DNA of 64,000 bases from Pseudomonas fluorescens (GTDB lineage: Bacteria > Pseudomonadota > Gammaproteobacteria > Pseudomonadales > Pseudomonadaceae). Both the position numbers and the translations under genes were made by a program. Where the stretch lies: contig NZ_OZ024668.1 of NCBI RefSeq assembly GCF_902497775.2, positions 5,502,326-5,566,325 on the forward strand, written 5' to 3'. The notes beneath the pieces were generated by a model. It was not told the DNA's origin, ran no database searches, and saw only the letters and a list, made by a program, of their open reading frames with translations. Shown here in pieces: positions 38,681-47,624 of this stretch (its first letter is position 1; each line of letters starts with the position of its first letter).

Positions 38681-40660
38681 ATGTCTCAACCCCGTGCCCG
38701 GATTGCCTCGCAACTCGGTATCGCCCTCGCCATCGTGCTGGCTGTGGTGATTACCGGTAGCACCCTGTTTGCCCTGCGCTCGCTGGACAACGCCAACCTG
38801 ATTACCCGCCAGGAACACCTGGCCAGCGAAGCGCGACTGCTCGCCGATCAGCTCGACACCTTTCACAGCACCTTGCGCGAAAGCACTCAGCGCCTGAGTG
38901 GCCTGTTCGAGAAGCGCTTCGCCGCCGGATTGCAGCTGTATCCAGGCGAGTCGGTGACGGTTGCCGGGGTTTCCACACCCGCGTTGTATCTGGGCGATCA
39001 GTTGCTCAACAACGACTTTCGCCAGGTGGATGATTTCCGCCAGATGACCGCGGGCGTCGCCACCTTGTTCGTACGCCGCGGCGACGATTTCATCCGTATC
39101 AGCACCTCGCTGACCAAACAGGACGGTAGCCGCGCCATCGGCACGCTGCTCGACCGCCAGCACCCGGCCTACGCCCGCTTGCTCGCCGGTCAAGCCTATG
39201 TCGGCCGGGCCAACCTGTTCGAACGCGACTACATGACCCAGTACACCCCGGTGCGTGACGGCAGCGGACGGGTGATTGCAGTGCTGTTCGTCGGCTTCGA
39301 CTACACCGATGCGCAAAAGGCCCAGTTCGCCAACCTCGGGCGCTTTCGCATCGGCCAGACTGGCTCACTGGCCGTGCTCGACGACAAGCAGCGCTGGCTG
39401 GTGCCACCGGCAGGTGTGCGCGCGGACAGCCAGGCAGCGCAGGCGCTTGCCGGGTTTACCGCGGGCGAAGGGCGCTTCTGGAATGACGGCGTCGAAGAGC
39501 TGTTCAGCGTCAGCGTGCCGTTTGCCGGCGGGCCCTGGACAGTAGTGGCGAGCATGCCGAAGGCGGAAATCCGCGCGGTGACCTGGAGCGTCGGCACCCG
39601 TTTGGCCATCGGCAGCTTGCTGGCGATGTTGCTGGCGGTCGCCGCCACCCTGTGGCTGTTGCGCCGCCGTCTGCGTCCCTTGGGCGATCTCTTGCAGCAG
39701 GCGCAGGCCCTTGGCGCCGGTGACCTGCAGGCACGCTTGCGGGTATCGAGCGATGACGAGATCGGCCAGCTGGCGCACAGCTTCAACCAGATGGGCGAAG
39801 CCCTGGCGAGCATGGTCGAGCACATTCGCGCAGCGGCAGAGCAGGTCAGCAGCCGCGCTCAGGCATTGTCAGGGATGTCCTCCGGGGCCTGTGAGGGGAT
39901 GCAGCAGCAGTCAGGCGAAATCACCAGCATGGCCGGTGCCGTCGAGCAGTTCAGCGCCACCTCGATGAACATCGCCGACAACATGGGCAGCACCGAGCGC
40001 ATGGCTCAGGACAACGTCCAGCAAACCCGCATTGGCCGCGACGCGATGGACCAGGCGTCGTCGTCCCTGGAGCAGATTGCCAGTGCCCTGGCCGGCACCG
40101 CTGAAGTGATCGACACCCTCGGTCTGCGCTCCCAGGAAATTGGCGGTATCGTCGGCGTGATCACCTCGATTGCCGAGCAGACCAACCTGCTGGCCTTGAA
40201 CGCTGCCATTGAAGCGGCGCGAGCCGGGGAACAGGGGCGGGGCTTTGCCGTGGTTGCCGATGAGGTGCGTAACCTGGCCTCGCGTACCCGTCAGGCTACC
40301 GATGAAATCTCGACCATGATTGGCAGCATCCAGCAGGAAGCCGGCAACGCCATCAGCACCATGGAGCAGGGCAATCGCCTGATGCAGGAAGGCCTGGAGC
40401 GCAATGCCAAGGTTGCTGCGGCGCTGGCGCAGATTGATGAGCGCAGCCGCTCGGCGGGGGAACAGTTTGCCGCCATTACCACGGCAACCCAGGAGCAGAG
40501 CAGCACGGCGAATGTGCTTAGCCGCAACCTGCAAAGCATTGCCCTGGCCAACAGCGAGCAGCATGAGGTGGCGACTAACCTGGCGGCTACTGCGCGTGAG
40601 CTTGAGGGGTTGGCGGGGCAGTTGCGGCAGGAAGTGGATCGATTTCGGGTTGGGCGGTGA
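38681..40660 (+). CDS. Methyl-accepting chemotaxis protein
   Basis: Transmembrane chemoreceptor of 659 residues. TM1 lies near residues 12-32, followed by a periplasmic Cache-type sensor (about 40-300) with [22 protein letters not shown]2 is near 305-325, then a HAMP domain, and a cytoplasmic signalling domain whose tip is [31 protein letters not shown]. There is no C-terminal NWETF-like tether. A GGAG site precedes the ATG at 38681. Ligand unknown. Confidence 0.92.
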   Translation: MSQPRARIASQLGIALAIVLAVVITGSTLFALRSLDNANLITRQEHLASEARLLADQLDTFHSTLRESTQRLSGLFEKRFAAGLQLYPGESVTVAGVSTPALYLGDQLLNNDFRQVDDFRQMTAGVATLFVRRGDDFIRISTSLTKQDGSRAIGTLLDRQHPAYARLLAGQAYVGRANLFERDYMTQYTPVRDGSGRVIAVLFVGFDYTDAQKAQFANLGRFRIGQTGSLAVLDDKQRWLVPPAGVRADSQAAQALAGFTAGEGRFWNDGVEELFSVSVPFAGGPWTVVASMPKAEIRAVTWSVGTRLAIGSLLAMLLAVAATLWLLRRRLRPLGDLLQQAQALGAGDLQARLRVSSDDEIGQLAHSFNQMGEALASMVEHIRAAAEQVSSRAQALSGMSSGACEGMQQQSGEITSMAGAVEQFSATSMNIADNMGSTERMAQDNVQQTRIGRDAMDQASSSLEQIASALAGTAEVIDTLGLRSQEIGGIVGVITSIAEQTNLLALNAAIEAARAGEQGRGFAVVADEVRNLASRTRQATDEISTMIGSIQQEAGNAISTMEQGNRLMQEGLERNAKVAAALAQIDERSRSAGEQFAAITTATQEQSSTANVLSRNLQSIALANSEQHEVATNLAATARELEGLAGQLRQEVDRFRVGR

Positions 40661-40664
40661 CGCC

Positions 40665-40721
40665 ATCGCGGGTCAAGCCCGCTCCCACAGACCTTTGTAG
40701 GAGCGGGGTTTGACCCGCGAT
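40665..40721. repeat. REP palindrome pair
   Basis: Arms beginning ATCGCGGGTCAAGCCCGCTC and ending GGTTTGACCCGCGAT, between the chemoreceptor and hglS genes, which converge. Confidence 0.85.
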
Positions 40722-40728
40722 GAGGGCT

Positions 40729-42126
40729 TCAAAGCCCAGGCATATCCAGCGCCTGCGCACAGGCCATCAGCGACCGCCGCTCACTCTCGGCATACAACGC
40801 CAACTCATCCTGCACCGGCTTGCCCAGCGCCTGTTCGAAGGCGTCGCGGTTGGCGTTGCTGCCGTACTCGCTCTGCGCATCATCACCCAGGTTCGACTGG
40901 AAGATTCCCGCCGCACTTACCGGCAGAAAGTCCTCGTACACCAGGGCCTCAAAGTGGATATGCCCGGCGTCGATCAAAGCCTGCAGTGTAGTCGGCTGCT
41001 GAGCATCGCCGCGGGCTGCCAGGCCACGCTCGGTGGCAAAGTAGCGGAAGTACGCCAGCGCCTGCTCGCGCATCTGCGCCAGGTCATCGGGGAAGGCCTT
41101 GAAGCTGTCGCTGAGCAGGCTCATGTAGCGCTCGGCATTGGCCTCGGCCGGCACACCACCTAGCGCCGCGCGGGCGCCATCGAGCAGTCGGTCGTAAAGC
41201 TCGCGGCCCTTCGGCGTCAGCGCCGCACCCCGTTGTTCGATCTCGCCAAAGCGCGCGGTATGGCTGCCGCTGCCTTCCCCGAGCTGATCAGTGAACGCGA
41301 CCTTTTCCTGCAGCGCCTTGAAGCTGGTCTGACGCAGCAGTATCGGGCAGCGGCGCGGTGGCGGCCCTTCGATAACGGCTTTGGGCGGAATGCCTTTGGC
41401 CGGCATGCCCAGCTGGATGGCATCGATGTCCAGAGTGCGTGGGGTCAGGTGATTGATGTGCGGGCCTTTGAAGGCCACCACATCGGCAATCAGGCGGTGC
41501 TGGTCGTGCAATTGCTGGTACTGCTCGGCGGTCACCGTGGCATCTCGGTGCCAACGGAAGGTATGCAGGGCTTCGTCGACGAACGCTTGGGCATCGTCGG
41601 CATTCAGGCCGCCATCACGCTCAAATTGCTCGATCAACTGCAGGGCGCGCGGGGTGAAAATCTGCCGCCGGGCAAGAATCTCGCGCGACAGTTCACGCAG
41701 CGCCGGGTTGTCGATCAGTTCCAGGCGCAGCAAGGAGGTGAAGACCCGGAACGGGCTGATGTGCAGCGATTGCTCGTGAACGGCGCGAAAGGCGGTGGAA
41801 TGCACCGGCACGCCGGCTGAGCTCAAGTCGTAATAGCCCACCGGCTGCATGCCCATTACCGCGAACAGGCGGCCGATGGTCGCCAGCTCTTCGGCAGTGC
41901 CGACACGAATGGCGCCGTGGCGTTCCTGGTCGAGGCGCTCGATCTCGCCGGTCCAGCGCAAGGCCTGGGCAACTTCGGGTTGCTCGACCATCACTTGCTG
42001 ATTGATTTCGCTCACCAGCGACAGCAGCGTGCCGTACAGCGGCACTTCTTGCTTGTACATGAGCGACATGGCGGCCGAGAACTGCGCGCGAATGCTGTCC
42101 GGGCTGACGAAATCTTGAGCGGGCAT
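40729..42126 (-). CDS. hglS: 2-oxoadipate dioxygenase/decarboxylase (DUF1338)
   Basis: Protein of 465 residues matching HglS, the Fe(II)-dependent enzyme that turns 2-oxoadipate into D-2-hydroxyglutarate in lysine catabolism. Metal and substrate residues known from the family are present: His70 and Arg74 in DQERHGAIRV, His226 in GPHINHLTPR, and a glutamate near 295 in FGEIE. It is close to amaB and amaA, which act earlier in the same pathway, and a LysR gene lies just upstream. About 95 bases separate it from that regulator on the same strand. Confidence 0.92.
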   Translation of the reverse strand: MPAQDFVSPDSIRAQFSAAMSLMYKQEVPLYGTLLSLVSEINQQVMVEQPEVAQALRWTGEIERLDQERHGAIRVGTAEELATIGRLFAVMGMQPVGYYDLSSAGVPVHSTAFRAVHEQSLHISPFRVFTSLLRLELIDNPALRELSREILARRQIFTPRALQLIEQFERDGGLNADDAQAFVDEALHTFRWHRDATVTAEQYQQLHDQHRLIADVVAFKGPHINHLTPRTLDIDAIQLGMPAKGIPPKAVIEGPPPRRCPILLRQTSFKALQEKVAFTDQLGEGSGSHTARFGEIEQRGAALTPKGRELYDRLLDGARAALGGVPAEANAERYMSLLSDSFKAFPDDLAQMREQALAYFRYFATERGLAARGDAQQPTTLQALIDAGHIHFEALVYEDFLPVSAAGIFQSNLGDDAQSEYGSNANRDAFEQALGKPVQDELALYAESERRSLMACAQALDMPGL

Positions 42127-42221
42127 CGAAAGCTTCCTGGTAAGTGGGCACCCTTACATGAAAGCGAGGAATGCAGTACCTGCACAAGCGAAAAAAAGTC
42201 GATGCGTCATTCCAAAAATTA

Positions 42222-43118
42222 TCAATCTTGCCCGGCCAGCTCGGCACGAATCCAGTCGACCAGCGCACGCACCTTCGGCACCTCGGCGGCATGCTCGGAA
42301 AACGCCAGAAAATGCGCACCATTGCTGCGCATGCTGTGCTGCCAGGGCACGACCAGTTTGCCTTCGGCCAGTTCCTGGGCCACCAGGTAACGCGGTACCA
42401 GGGCCACGCCGCAGCCGGACTGGGCAGCACTGAGGCTCATATAGAAGGTGTCGAAGCGTGGCCCGTGATAGCTATGGGCCGAGTGCAGGCCTTGCTCCAG
42501 GAACCACTCATGCCAGGCCTCCGGGCGCGAGGTGCTTTGCAGCAGCACCAACTCGGCGAGTTCACTGGCGTCCTTGAGGGTGCGCCCTTGCAACAGCTCT
42601 GGCGCGCACACCGGCAGCACTTCCTCACCAAACAGCTCGATGCAGGTCGCGCCTGGCCAGGTGCCCTGGCCAAAGAAGAACACCACGTCGGCGGTCGCCT
42701 GCAACAGGGCGAAGGGTTCCATTTCGTTGCGGATGTCCAGGTGGATGTTCGGGTGCTGCTTGCCGAAGCCCTTGAGGTGCGGAATCAGCCAGCGCACGCC
42801 AAAGCTCGGCTGAGTGGCTACCTTGAGTACTTCGGTCTGTTCGCCGTAGGACATGATGTAGCGGCTGGACATATCGACCTGGGTGAGAATCTTGTTGACC
42901 TCGGCCAGGTACAGCGCGCCAGCTGGGGTCAGCTGCAGGCGTCGACGGATGCGCAGGAACAGGTGATGGCGCAGCATCTCTTCAAGCTGGGCCACCTGCT
43001 TGCTGACTGCGCTCTGGGTCAGGTGCAGCTCTTCGGCGGCGCGGGTGAAGCTCAGGTGCCGGGCGGCAGCTTCGAAACACTGCAGGGCGGCCATCGATGG
43101 CACCAGACGTTTGGACAT
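42222..43118 (-). CDS. LysR-family regulator of lysine/pipecolate genes
   Basis: LysR regulator of 298 residues. The N-terminal HTH is ALQCFEAAARHLSFTRAAEELHLTQSAVSKQV, followed by the inducer-binding domain. It is divergent from amaB and upstream of hglS, so it probably controls one or both sets. A 21-bp ATCATT-N9-AATGAT inverted repeat in the shared gap is a candidate binding site. Inducer unknown; role inferred from position. Confidence 0.88.
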   Translation of the reverse strand: MSKRLVPSMAALQCFEAAARHLSFTRAAEELHLTQSAVSKQVAQLEEMLRHHLFLRIRRRLQLTPAGALYLAEVNKILTQVDMSSRYIMSYGEQTEVLKVATQPSFGVRWLIPHLKGFGKQHPNIHLDIRNEMEPFALLQATADVVFFFGQGTWPGATCIELFGEEVLPVCAPELLQGRTLKDASELAELVLLQSTSRPEAWHEWFLEQGLHSAHSYHGPRFDTFYMSLSAAQSGCGVALVPRYLVAQELAEGKLVVPWQHSMRSNGAHFLAFSEHAAEVPKVRALVDWIRAELAGQD

Positions 43119-43138
43119 AGCGGTCTCTAAGCCAGTAG

Positions 43139-43159
43139 ATCATTACCTGGCGGAATGAT
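43139..43159. promoter_or_regulatory. LysR-type inverted repeat
   Basis: ATCATT-N9-AATGAT with a T-N-A core, between the LysR gene (start 43118) and amaB (start 43254). Likely regulator-binding site; inferred. Confidence 0.5.
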
Positions 43160-43253
43160 ATGCAGAATAAAGGTCGTTTGTTGCGCCAGAGTGATCGGAT
43201 TAATACTGATCCCTATCACTATTTCAACCACTCATCGCATGCAGGAGAAGAAA

Positions 43254-44744
43254 ATGGTTGATGGACTGCTTGACCGCCTCGGTGTCCCGGCCACTGCCTA
43301 CACCCACGGCAACCATCCCGTTCACACCCCTATCGATGGCAGCGCGATTGCCTCGGTGCACCTGGAAAGCAAAGCCCAGGTGACTGCCAAGATCGATCAG
43401 GCCGAAAAAGCTTTCCAGGCCTGGCGCAACGTCCCGGCCCCGCGCCGCGGTGAGTTGATCCGCCTGTTCGGCGAAGTACTGCGTAAATACAAGGCCGAGC
43501 TCGGCGAGCTGGTATCGATCGAAGCCGGCAAGATCACCCAGGAAGGCCAGGGCGAAGTGCAGGAAATGATCGACATCTGCGACTTCGCGGTCGGCCTGTC
43601 GCGTCAGCTGTATGGCCTGACCATCGCCTCCGAGCGCCCGGGCCACCACATGCGTGAAACCTGGCACCCGCTGGGTGTGGTCGGTGTCATCAGCGCGTTC
43701 AACTTCCCCGTTGCGGTCTGGGCCTGGAACACCACCCTGGCGCTGGTCTGCGGTAACGCCGTGGTGTGGAAGCCGTCGGAGAAGACCCCGCTGACCGCGT
43801 TGGCCTGCCAGGCCCTGTTCGAAAAAGCCCTGAAGGCCTTTGGTGATGCGCCAGAAGGCCTGAGCCAACTGATCATCGGTGATCGTGACGCCGGCCAAGC
43901 TCTGGTCGACGACCCGCGCGTGCCGCTGGTCAGCGCTACCGGCAGCACCCGCATGGGCCGTGAAGTCGGCCCGCGTGTGGCCGCACGTTTCGGTCGCAGC
44001 ATCCTGGAGCTGGGTGGCAACAACGCGATGATTCTTGCGCCTAGTGCCGACCTGGATCTGGCCGTGCGCGGCATCTTGTTCAGCGCCGTCGGCACCGCTG
44101 GCCAGCGCTGTACTACCTTGCGCCGGCTGATTGTTCATCGTTCGATCAAGGACGAAGTGGTTGCCCGGGTCAAAGCCGCGTACGCCAAAGTGCGTATTGG
44201 TGATCCACGTAAAGACAACCTGGTTGGCCCGCTGATCGACAAGGCTTCGTTCGAAGGCATGCAGGATGCCCTGGCGCGCGCCCGTGATGAAGGCGGTCAG
44301 GTGTTTGGCGGCGAGCGGCAGATCCAGGACCAGTACCCGAATGCCTACTACGTGGCCCCGGCCATCGTCGAGATGCCAGGCCAGAGCGCCGTGGTTCGTC
44401 ATGAAACCTTCGCACCGATTCTGTACGTGCTGGCCTACGACGAATTTGAAGAAGCCCTGCGCCTGAACAACGAAGTCCCGCAAGGCTTGTCCTCGTGCAT
44501 CTTCACCACCGACCTGCGCGAAGCCGAGCGCTTCCAGAGCGCGGCGGGCAGTGACTGCGGGATTGCCAACGTCAACATCGGCACCAGCGGTGCGGAGATT
44601 GGCGGGGCGTTTGGCGGTGAGAAGGAAACCGGCGGTGGCCGTGAGTCGGGCTCGGATTCGTGGAAGGCCTACATGCGTCGGCAGACCAATACCGTGAACT
44701 ATTCCCGCGAGCTGCCGTTGGCGCAGGGGATTGTGTTCGATTGA
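43254..44744 (+). CDS. amaB: Piperideine-6-carboxylate dehydrogenase
   Basis: NAD-dependent aldehyde dehydrogenase of 496 residues of the antiquitin (ALDH7) type. The glutamate in LELGGNNAMI and the catalytic cysteine in AGQRCTTLRRL (near residue 290) are intact. AmaB converts 2-aminoadipate semialdehyde/piperideine-6-carboxylate to 2-aminoadipate. The ATG at 43254 follows a GGAG site; a longer open frame is rejected. A REP pair lies between it and amaA. Confidence 0.93.
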   Translation: MVDGLLDRLGVPATAYTHGNHPVHTPIDGSAIASVHLESKAQVTAKIDQAEKAFQAWRNVPAPRRGELIRLFGEVLRKYKAELGELVSIEAGKITQEGQGEVQEMIDICDFAVGLSRQLYGLTIASERPGHHMRETWHPLGVVGVISAFNFPVAVWAWNTTLALVCGNAVVWKPSEKTPLTALACQALFEKALKAFGDAPEGLSQLIIGDRDAGQALVDDPRVPLVSATGSTRMGREVGPRVAARFGRSILELGGNNAMILAPSADLDLAVRGILFSAVGTAGQRCTTLRRLIVHRSIKDEVVARVKAAYAKVRIGDPRKDNLVGPLIDKASFEGMQDALARARDEGGQVFGGERQIQDQYPNAYYVAPAIVEMPGQSAVVRHETFAPILYVLAYDEFEEALRLNNEVPQGLSSCIFTTDLREAERFQSAAGSDCGIANVNIGTSGAEIGGAFGGEKETGGGRESGSDSWKAYMRRQTNTVNYSRELPLAQGIVFD

Positions 44745-44751
44745 CGGGCCC

Positions 44752-44810
44752 TATCGCGGGGCAAGCCCGCTCCTACACCAATCGGTGTAGGAGCGGGCTT
44801 GCCCGCGATA
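44752..44810. repeat. REP palindrome between amaB and amaA
   Basis: Complementary arms of about 27-28 bases (starting TATCGCGGGGCAAGCCC) with a four-base loop. In RNA this would form a very stable stem between two genes of one pathway. Confidence 0.9.
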
Positions 44811-44825
44811 AGAACACCACCGCAC

Positions 44826-44833
44826 AAGAATAA
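44826..44833 (+). promoter_or_regulatory. Putative Hfq/Crc A-rich site before amaA
   Basis: AAGAATAA matches AANAANAA and lies 16 bases before the amaA start. Inferred catabolite-repression site. Confidence 0.35.
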
Positions 44834-44848
44834 AACAGGAAGCCGGCC

Positions 44849-46135
44849 ATGCCAGAACTGCGTCAACAATGCCTCTGGGAGCACGTCACCCAGCCCGCCG
44901 CGTCATCCCGTGTGCTGAGCGCCGAGCTCAAGGCCGATGTGTGCATCATCGGCGGCGGCATCACTGGCTTGTCGGCAGCCATCCACCTGCTCGAACAGGG
45001 CAAGACGGTGATCCTGCTCGAAGCCTGGAAAATCGGCCACGGTGGCTCCGGGCGCAACGTTGGCCTGGTCAACGCTGGCACCTGGATTCGCCCGGATGAC
45101 GTCGAAGCGACCCTGGGCCAGAAGCAAGGCAGCCGCCTGAACAAGGTGCTGGGCGAGGCGCCGGGCGAGGTCTTCGCCACCATCGAGCGCCTGGGTATCG
45201 ACTGCCAGGCGCACAACACCGGCACCCTGCACATGGCCCACAACGCCACTGGCGTCGCCGATCTCGAAGCCCGTCACCAGCAATGGAGCCGGCGCGGCGC
45301 CGATGTCGAGCTGCTGACCGGGGCAAAGTGCGAAGAATATTGCGGTACCAACAAGATTTCCGCCGCGTTGCTCGATCGCCGCGCTGGCACCATCAATCCC
45401 ATGGGTTATACACAGGGCCTGGCTGCTGCGGTCGAGCGCCTGGGCGGGCAGATTTTCCAGCAGTCCGCTGTGCAAGGCCTGGAGCGTGAGGGCAGCAGCT
45501 GGCGGGTGAAAACCGCCCAGGGTTCGGTCAGCGCCGACAAGGTGGTGATCTCCACCGGCGCCTACACCGAGGGCGACTGGACCAACCTGCAACGCCAGTT
45601 CTTCCGTGGTTACTACTATCAGGTCGCTTCAGTGCCCCTGCAAGGCGCCGCTGCCGACAACGTGCTCAAGCACGGTCAGGGTTCGTGGGATACGCGCACG
45701 GTGCTCAGCAGCATTCGTCGCGATGACGAAGGGCGTCTGTTGCTCGGCAGCCTCGGGCGGGTCGACAACAAGCCGGCCTGGTTCATCCGCAGTTGGGCCG
45801 ACCGCATCCAGAACCACTACTTCCCGCAACTGGGCAAGGTCGAGTGGGAAATGCACTGGACCGGCTGCATCGACTTCACCCCGGACCACCTGATGCGTCT
45901 GTTTGAACCTGCGCCGGGCATCGTCGCCGTCACCGGCTACAACGGTCGCGGCAACACCACCGGCACGGTAATCGGCAAAGCCTTCGCCCAGTATCTGCTG
46001 TGCGATAACCCGGATGCCCTGCCGATCCCGTTCTCGGCGATGAAGCCGGTGTCGGCGCCGGCGCTGCGTACCGGCTTCTACGAAACCGGGTTCTCGCTGT
46101 ATCACGCCGGGCAGTGCTTGCGCGTGGTGCTCTGA
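44849..46135 (+). CDS. amaA: L-pipecolate oxidase
   Basis: FAD-dependent oxidoreductase of 428 residues (DAO family). The dinucleotide motif CIIGGGITGLSAAIHLLEQGK is near residue 31 and is followed by GHGGSGRNVGLVNAG, an AmaA-type variation of the PuuB signature. AmaA oxidises L-pipecolate to piperideine-6-carboxylate, the substrate of AmaB. A GGAAG ribosome site precedes the ATG. It is downstream of amaB, in the reverse of pathway order. Confidence 0.92.
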   Translation: MPELRQQCLWEHVTQPAASSRVLSAELKADVCIIGGGITGLSAAIHLLEQGKTVILLEAWKIGHGGSGRNVGLVNAGTWIRPDDVEATLGQKQGSRLNKVLGEAPGEVFATIERLGIDCQAHNTGTLHMAHNATGVADLEARHQQWSRRGADVELLTGAKCEEYCGTNKISAALLDRRAGTINPMGYTQGLAAAVERLGGQIFQQSAVQGLEREGSSWRVKTAQGSVSADKVVISTGAYTEGDWTNLQRQFFRGYYYQVASVPLQGAAADNVLKHGQGSWDTRTVLSSIRRDDEGRLLLGSLGRVDNKPAWFIRSWADRIQNHYFPQLGKVEWEMHWTGCIDFTPDHLMRLFEPAPGIVAVTGYNGRGNTTGTVIGKAFAQYLLCDNPDALPIPFSAMKPVSAPALRTGFYETGFSLYHAGQCLRVVL

Positions 46136-46138
46136 CGG

Positions 46139-47569
46139 CTACTTGTGCAGCCAGCTGAGAAAGCCGCCTTTCTTGATGGCTGCGGGCTTTTGCTCCAGCA
46201 GTGACTGGCGGGTTTGCAGGCGGATGCGTTGCAGCTTGATCAGCGCGGTCTTGACCTCTGTGCGTTGCTCCAGGCAACTGCGTACTTCGTCCTTGTCGAT
46301 GCGGTAGAGGATGCAGCTGGTCAAGGTGCGGAACTCGGCAGTCGAATCATCCGCTTCGAGCAAGCCTTCTACCCCCAGCACCTCACCCGGGCCCATACGC
46401 CCGGCTTCGAGCTGCTTGTCGCCATCCCGAATGCTGACCGACACCACCCCGGTGCCAATCACCAGCAGATAGTCCGAACTGTCGCCGACGCCGAGGATCA
46501 CCTGGTCGGCCAGGTATTCCACGGCGGTCATGCGCTGGCTGAGGTTGTCCTTCTCCTCGTTGCTGAGCGAACGGAAGATCCGCACGTCTTCGATCAGGGC
46601 GCGCTGACGGTTCCACATCTGGCCTGGCTGGGTCTCGCTGTTCCACACCACACCGGCTGCTTCCAGGTGGCGGTGGGCGAGGTCGAACATATGGTTGCGC
46701 ACCTCGGTCTTCTGGCTCATGGCACTGACAAAACCGCTGGCCTCGTATTCCACCGACTCCAGGCTAGAGCTTTTGATCGTCGCTTTCGGCGCCGGTGTAG
46801 TCAGCAAGGTACGCGTGCCCTGCAGGGTTTTTTCCAGCGCATCGAGCACCCGTCGCGGGCGCACCTTGGCCGGCACCACGACAGCGATGGCGACGCCGTG
46901 CACATCGCTGGGCTGGCTGAAATTGAGCAGCTTGGCCTTGGCCGCCACCGAGTTGGGAATCACCGCCATGCTGCCGTTGCCGGTGAGCAGGCGGGTGGCG
47001 CGCCAGTCGATCTCGATGACCTTGCCTTCGGTGCCGTCGATGCTGATCGAGTCGCCGATCTGATAGGGGCGGGTGGTGTTCAGCACAATGCCGGAGAACA
47101 CATCGCTGAGTGTGCTCTGCAGCGCCAGGCCGATGACGATCGCCATTACCCCGGAGGTTGCCAGCAGGCCCTTGACCGGCAGCTGCAGCACATAGGCCGC
47201 TGCGGCCACAATGGCCACCAGGAAGATCACCGCCCCCAGTACATCCTGCAGCAAGCGCCCGGTGTGACCGCTACGGGCCACCAGCACCAAGCCAATCACC
47301 ACCGTCGCGGTACGCGCCGCAAACAGCCACCAGGCAATCCCAAGCACCGTAGCGAGCAAGTTGCGCGGTACATCCTCGACCCAGGGCGCAGGTTGTAGCG
47401 GGCTGACCCCGGCGCTGATCAGCACCCAGGTGAACAGCGAGAACACTAGCATCCGTGCGCCAATACGCCATGGGCGGCGGTTGGCAGGTATGAGCTGCCA
47501 GAGCGTGAGGTCGAGCACGATCAGGGTGATGCCGAGCAACAGCGGGTAACTCTGGACGAATGCGAACAT
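46139..47569 (-). CDS. Mechanosensitive channel with cyclic-nucleotide domain
   Basis: Protein of 476 residues combining an MscS-type channel core (four or five hydrophobic segments, then the VIGLALQSTLSDVFSGIVLNTTRPYQIGDSI pore/beta region near residues 170-205) with a C-terminal cyclic-nucleotide-binding fold (VILGVGDSSDYLLVIGTGVVSVSI and RMGPGEVLGVEGLL). This is the bacterial cyclic-nucleotide-gated MscS type. The binding pocket is degenerate. Start ATG at 47569 fits the first transmembrane segment. Converges with amaA. Confidence 0.86.
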   Translation of the reverse strand: MFAFVQSYPLLLGITLIVLDLTLWQLIPANRRPWRIGARMLVFSLFTWVLISAGVSPLQPAPWVEDVPRNLLATVLGIAWWLFAARTATVVIGLVLVARSGHTGRLLQDVLGAVIFLVAIVAAAAYVLQLPVKGLLATSGVMAIVIGLALQSTLSDVFSGIVLNTTRPYQIGDSISIDGTEGKVIEIDWRATRLLTGNGSMAVIPNSVAAKAKLLNFSQPSDVHGVAIAVVVPAKVRPRRVLDALEKTLQGTRTLLTTPAPKATIKSSSLESVEYEASGFVSAMSQKTEVRNHMFDLAHRHLEAAGVVWNSETQPGQMWNRQRALIEDVRIFRSLSNEEKDNLSQRMTAVEYLADQVILGVGDSSDYLLVIGTGVVSVSIRDGDKQLEAGRMGPGEVLGVEGLLEADDSTAEFRTLTSCILYRIDKDEVRSCLEQRTEVKTALIKLQRIRLQTRQSLLEQKPAAIKKGGFLSWLHK

Positions 47570-47624
47570 ACCGGTCTCGGTGCGGTGGGCTGTTGCCAAG
47601 TTAAGAGCAGAATGCGGGCAATTA

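Noticed and set aside
43146..43165. Sigma-54-like TGGCGGAATGATATGC before amaB
   Set aside because: Spacing is one base too long and it overlaps the better-supported inverted repeat.
43247..43256. A-rich stretch at the amaB ribosome site as a Crc motif
   Set aside because: Does not match AANAANAA exactly.
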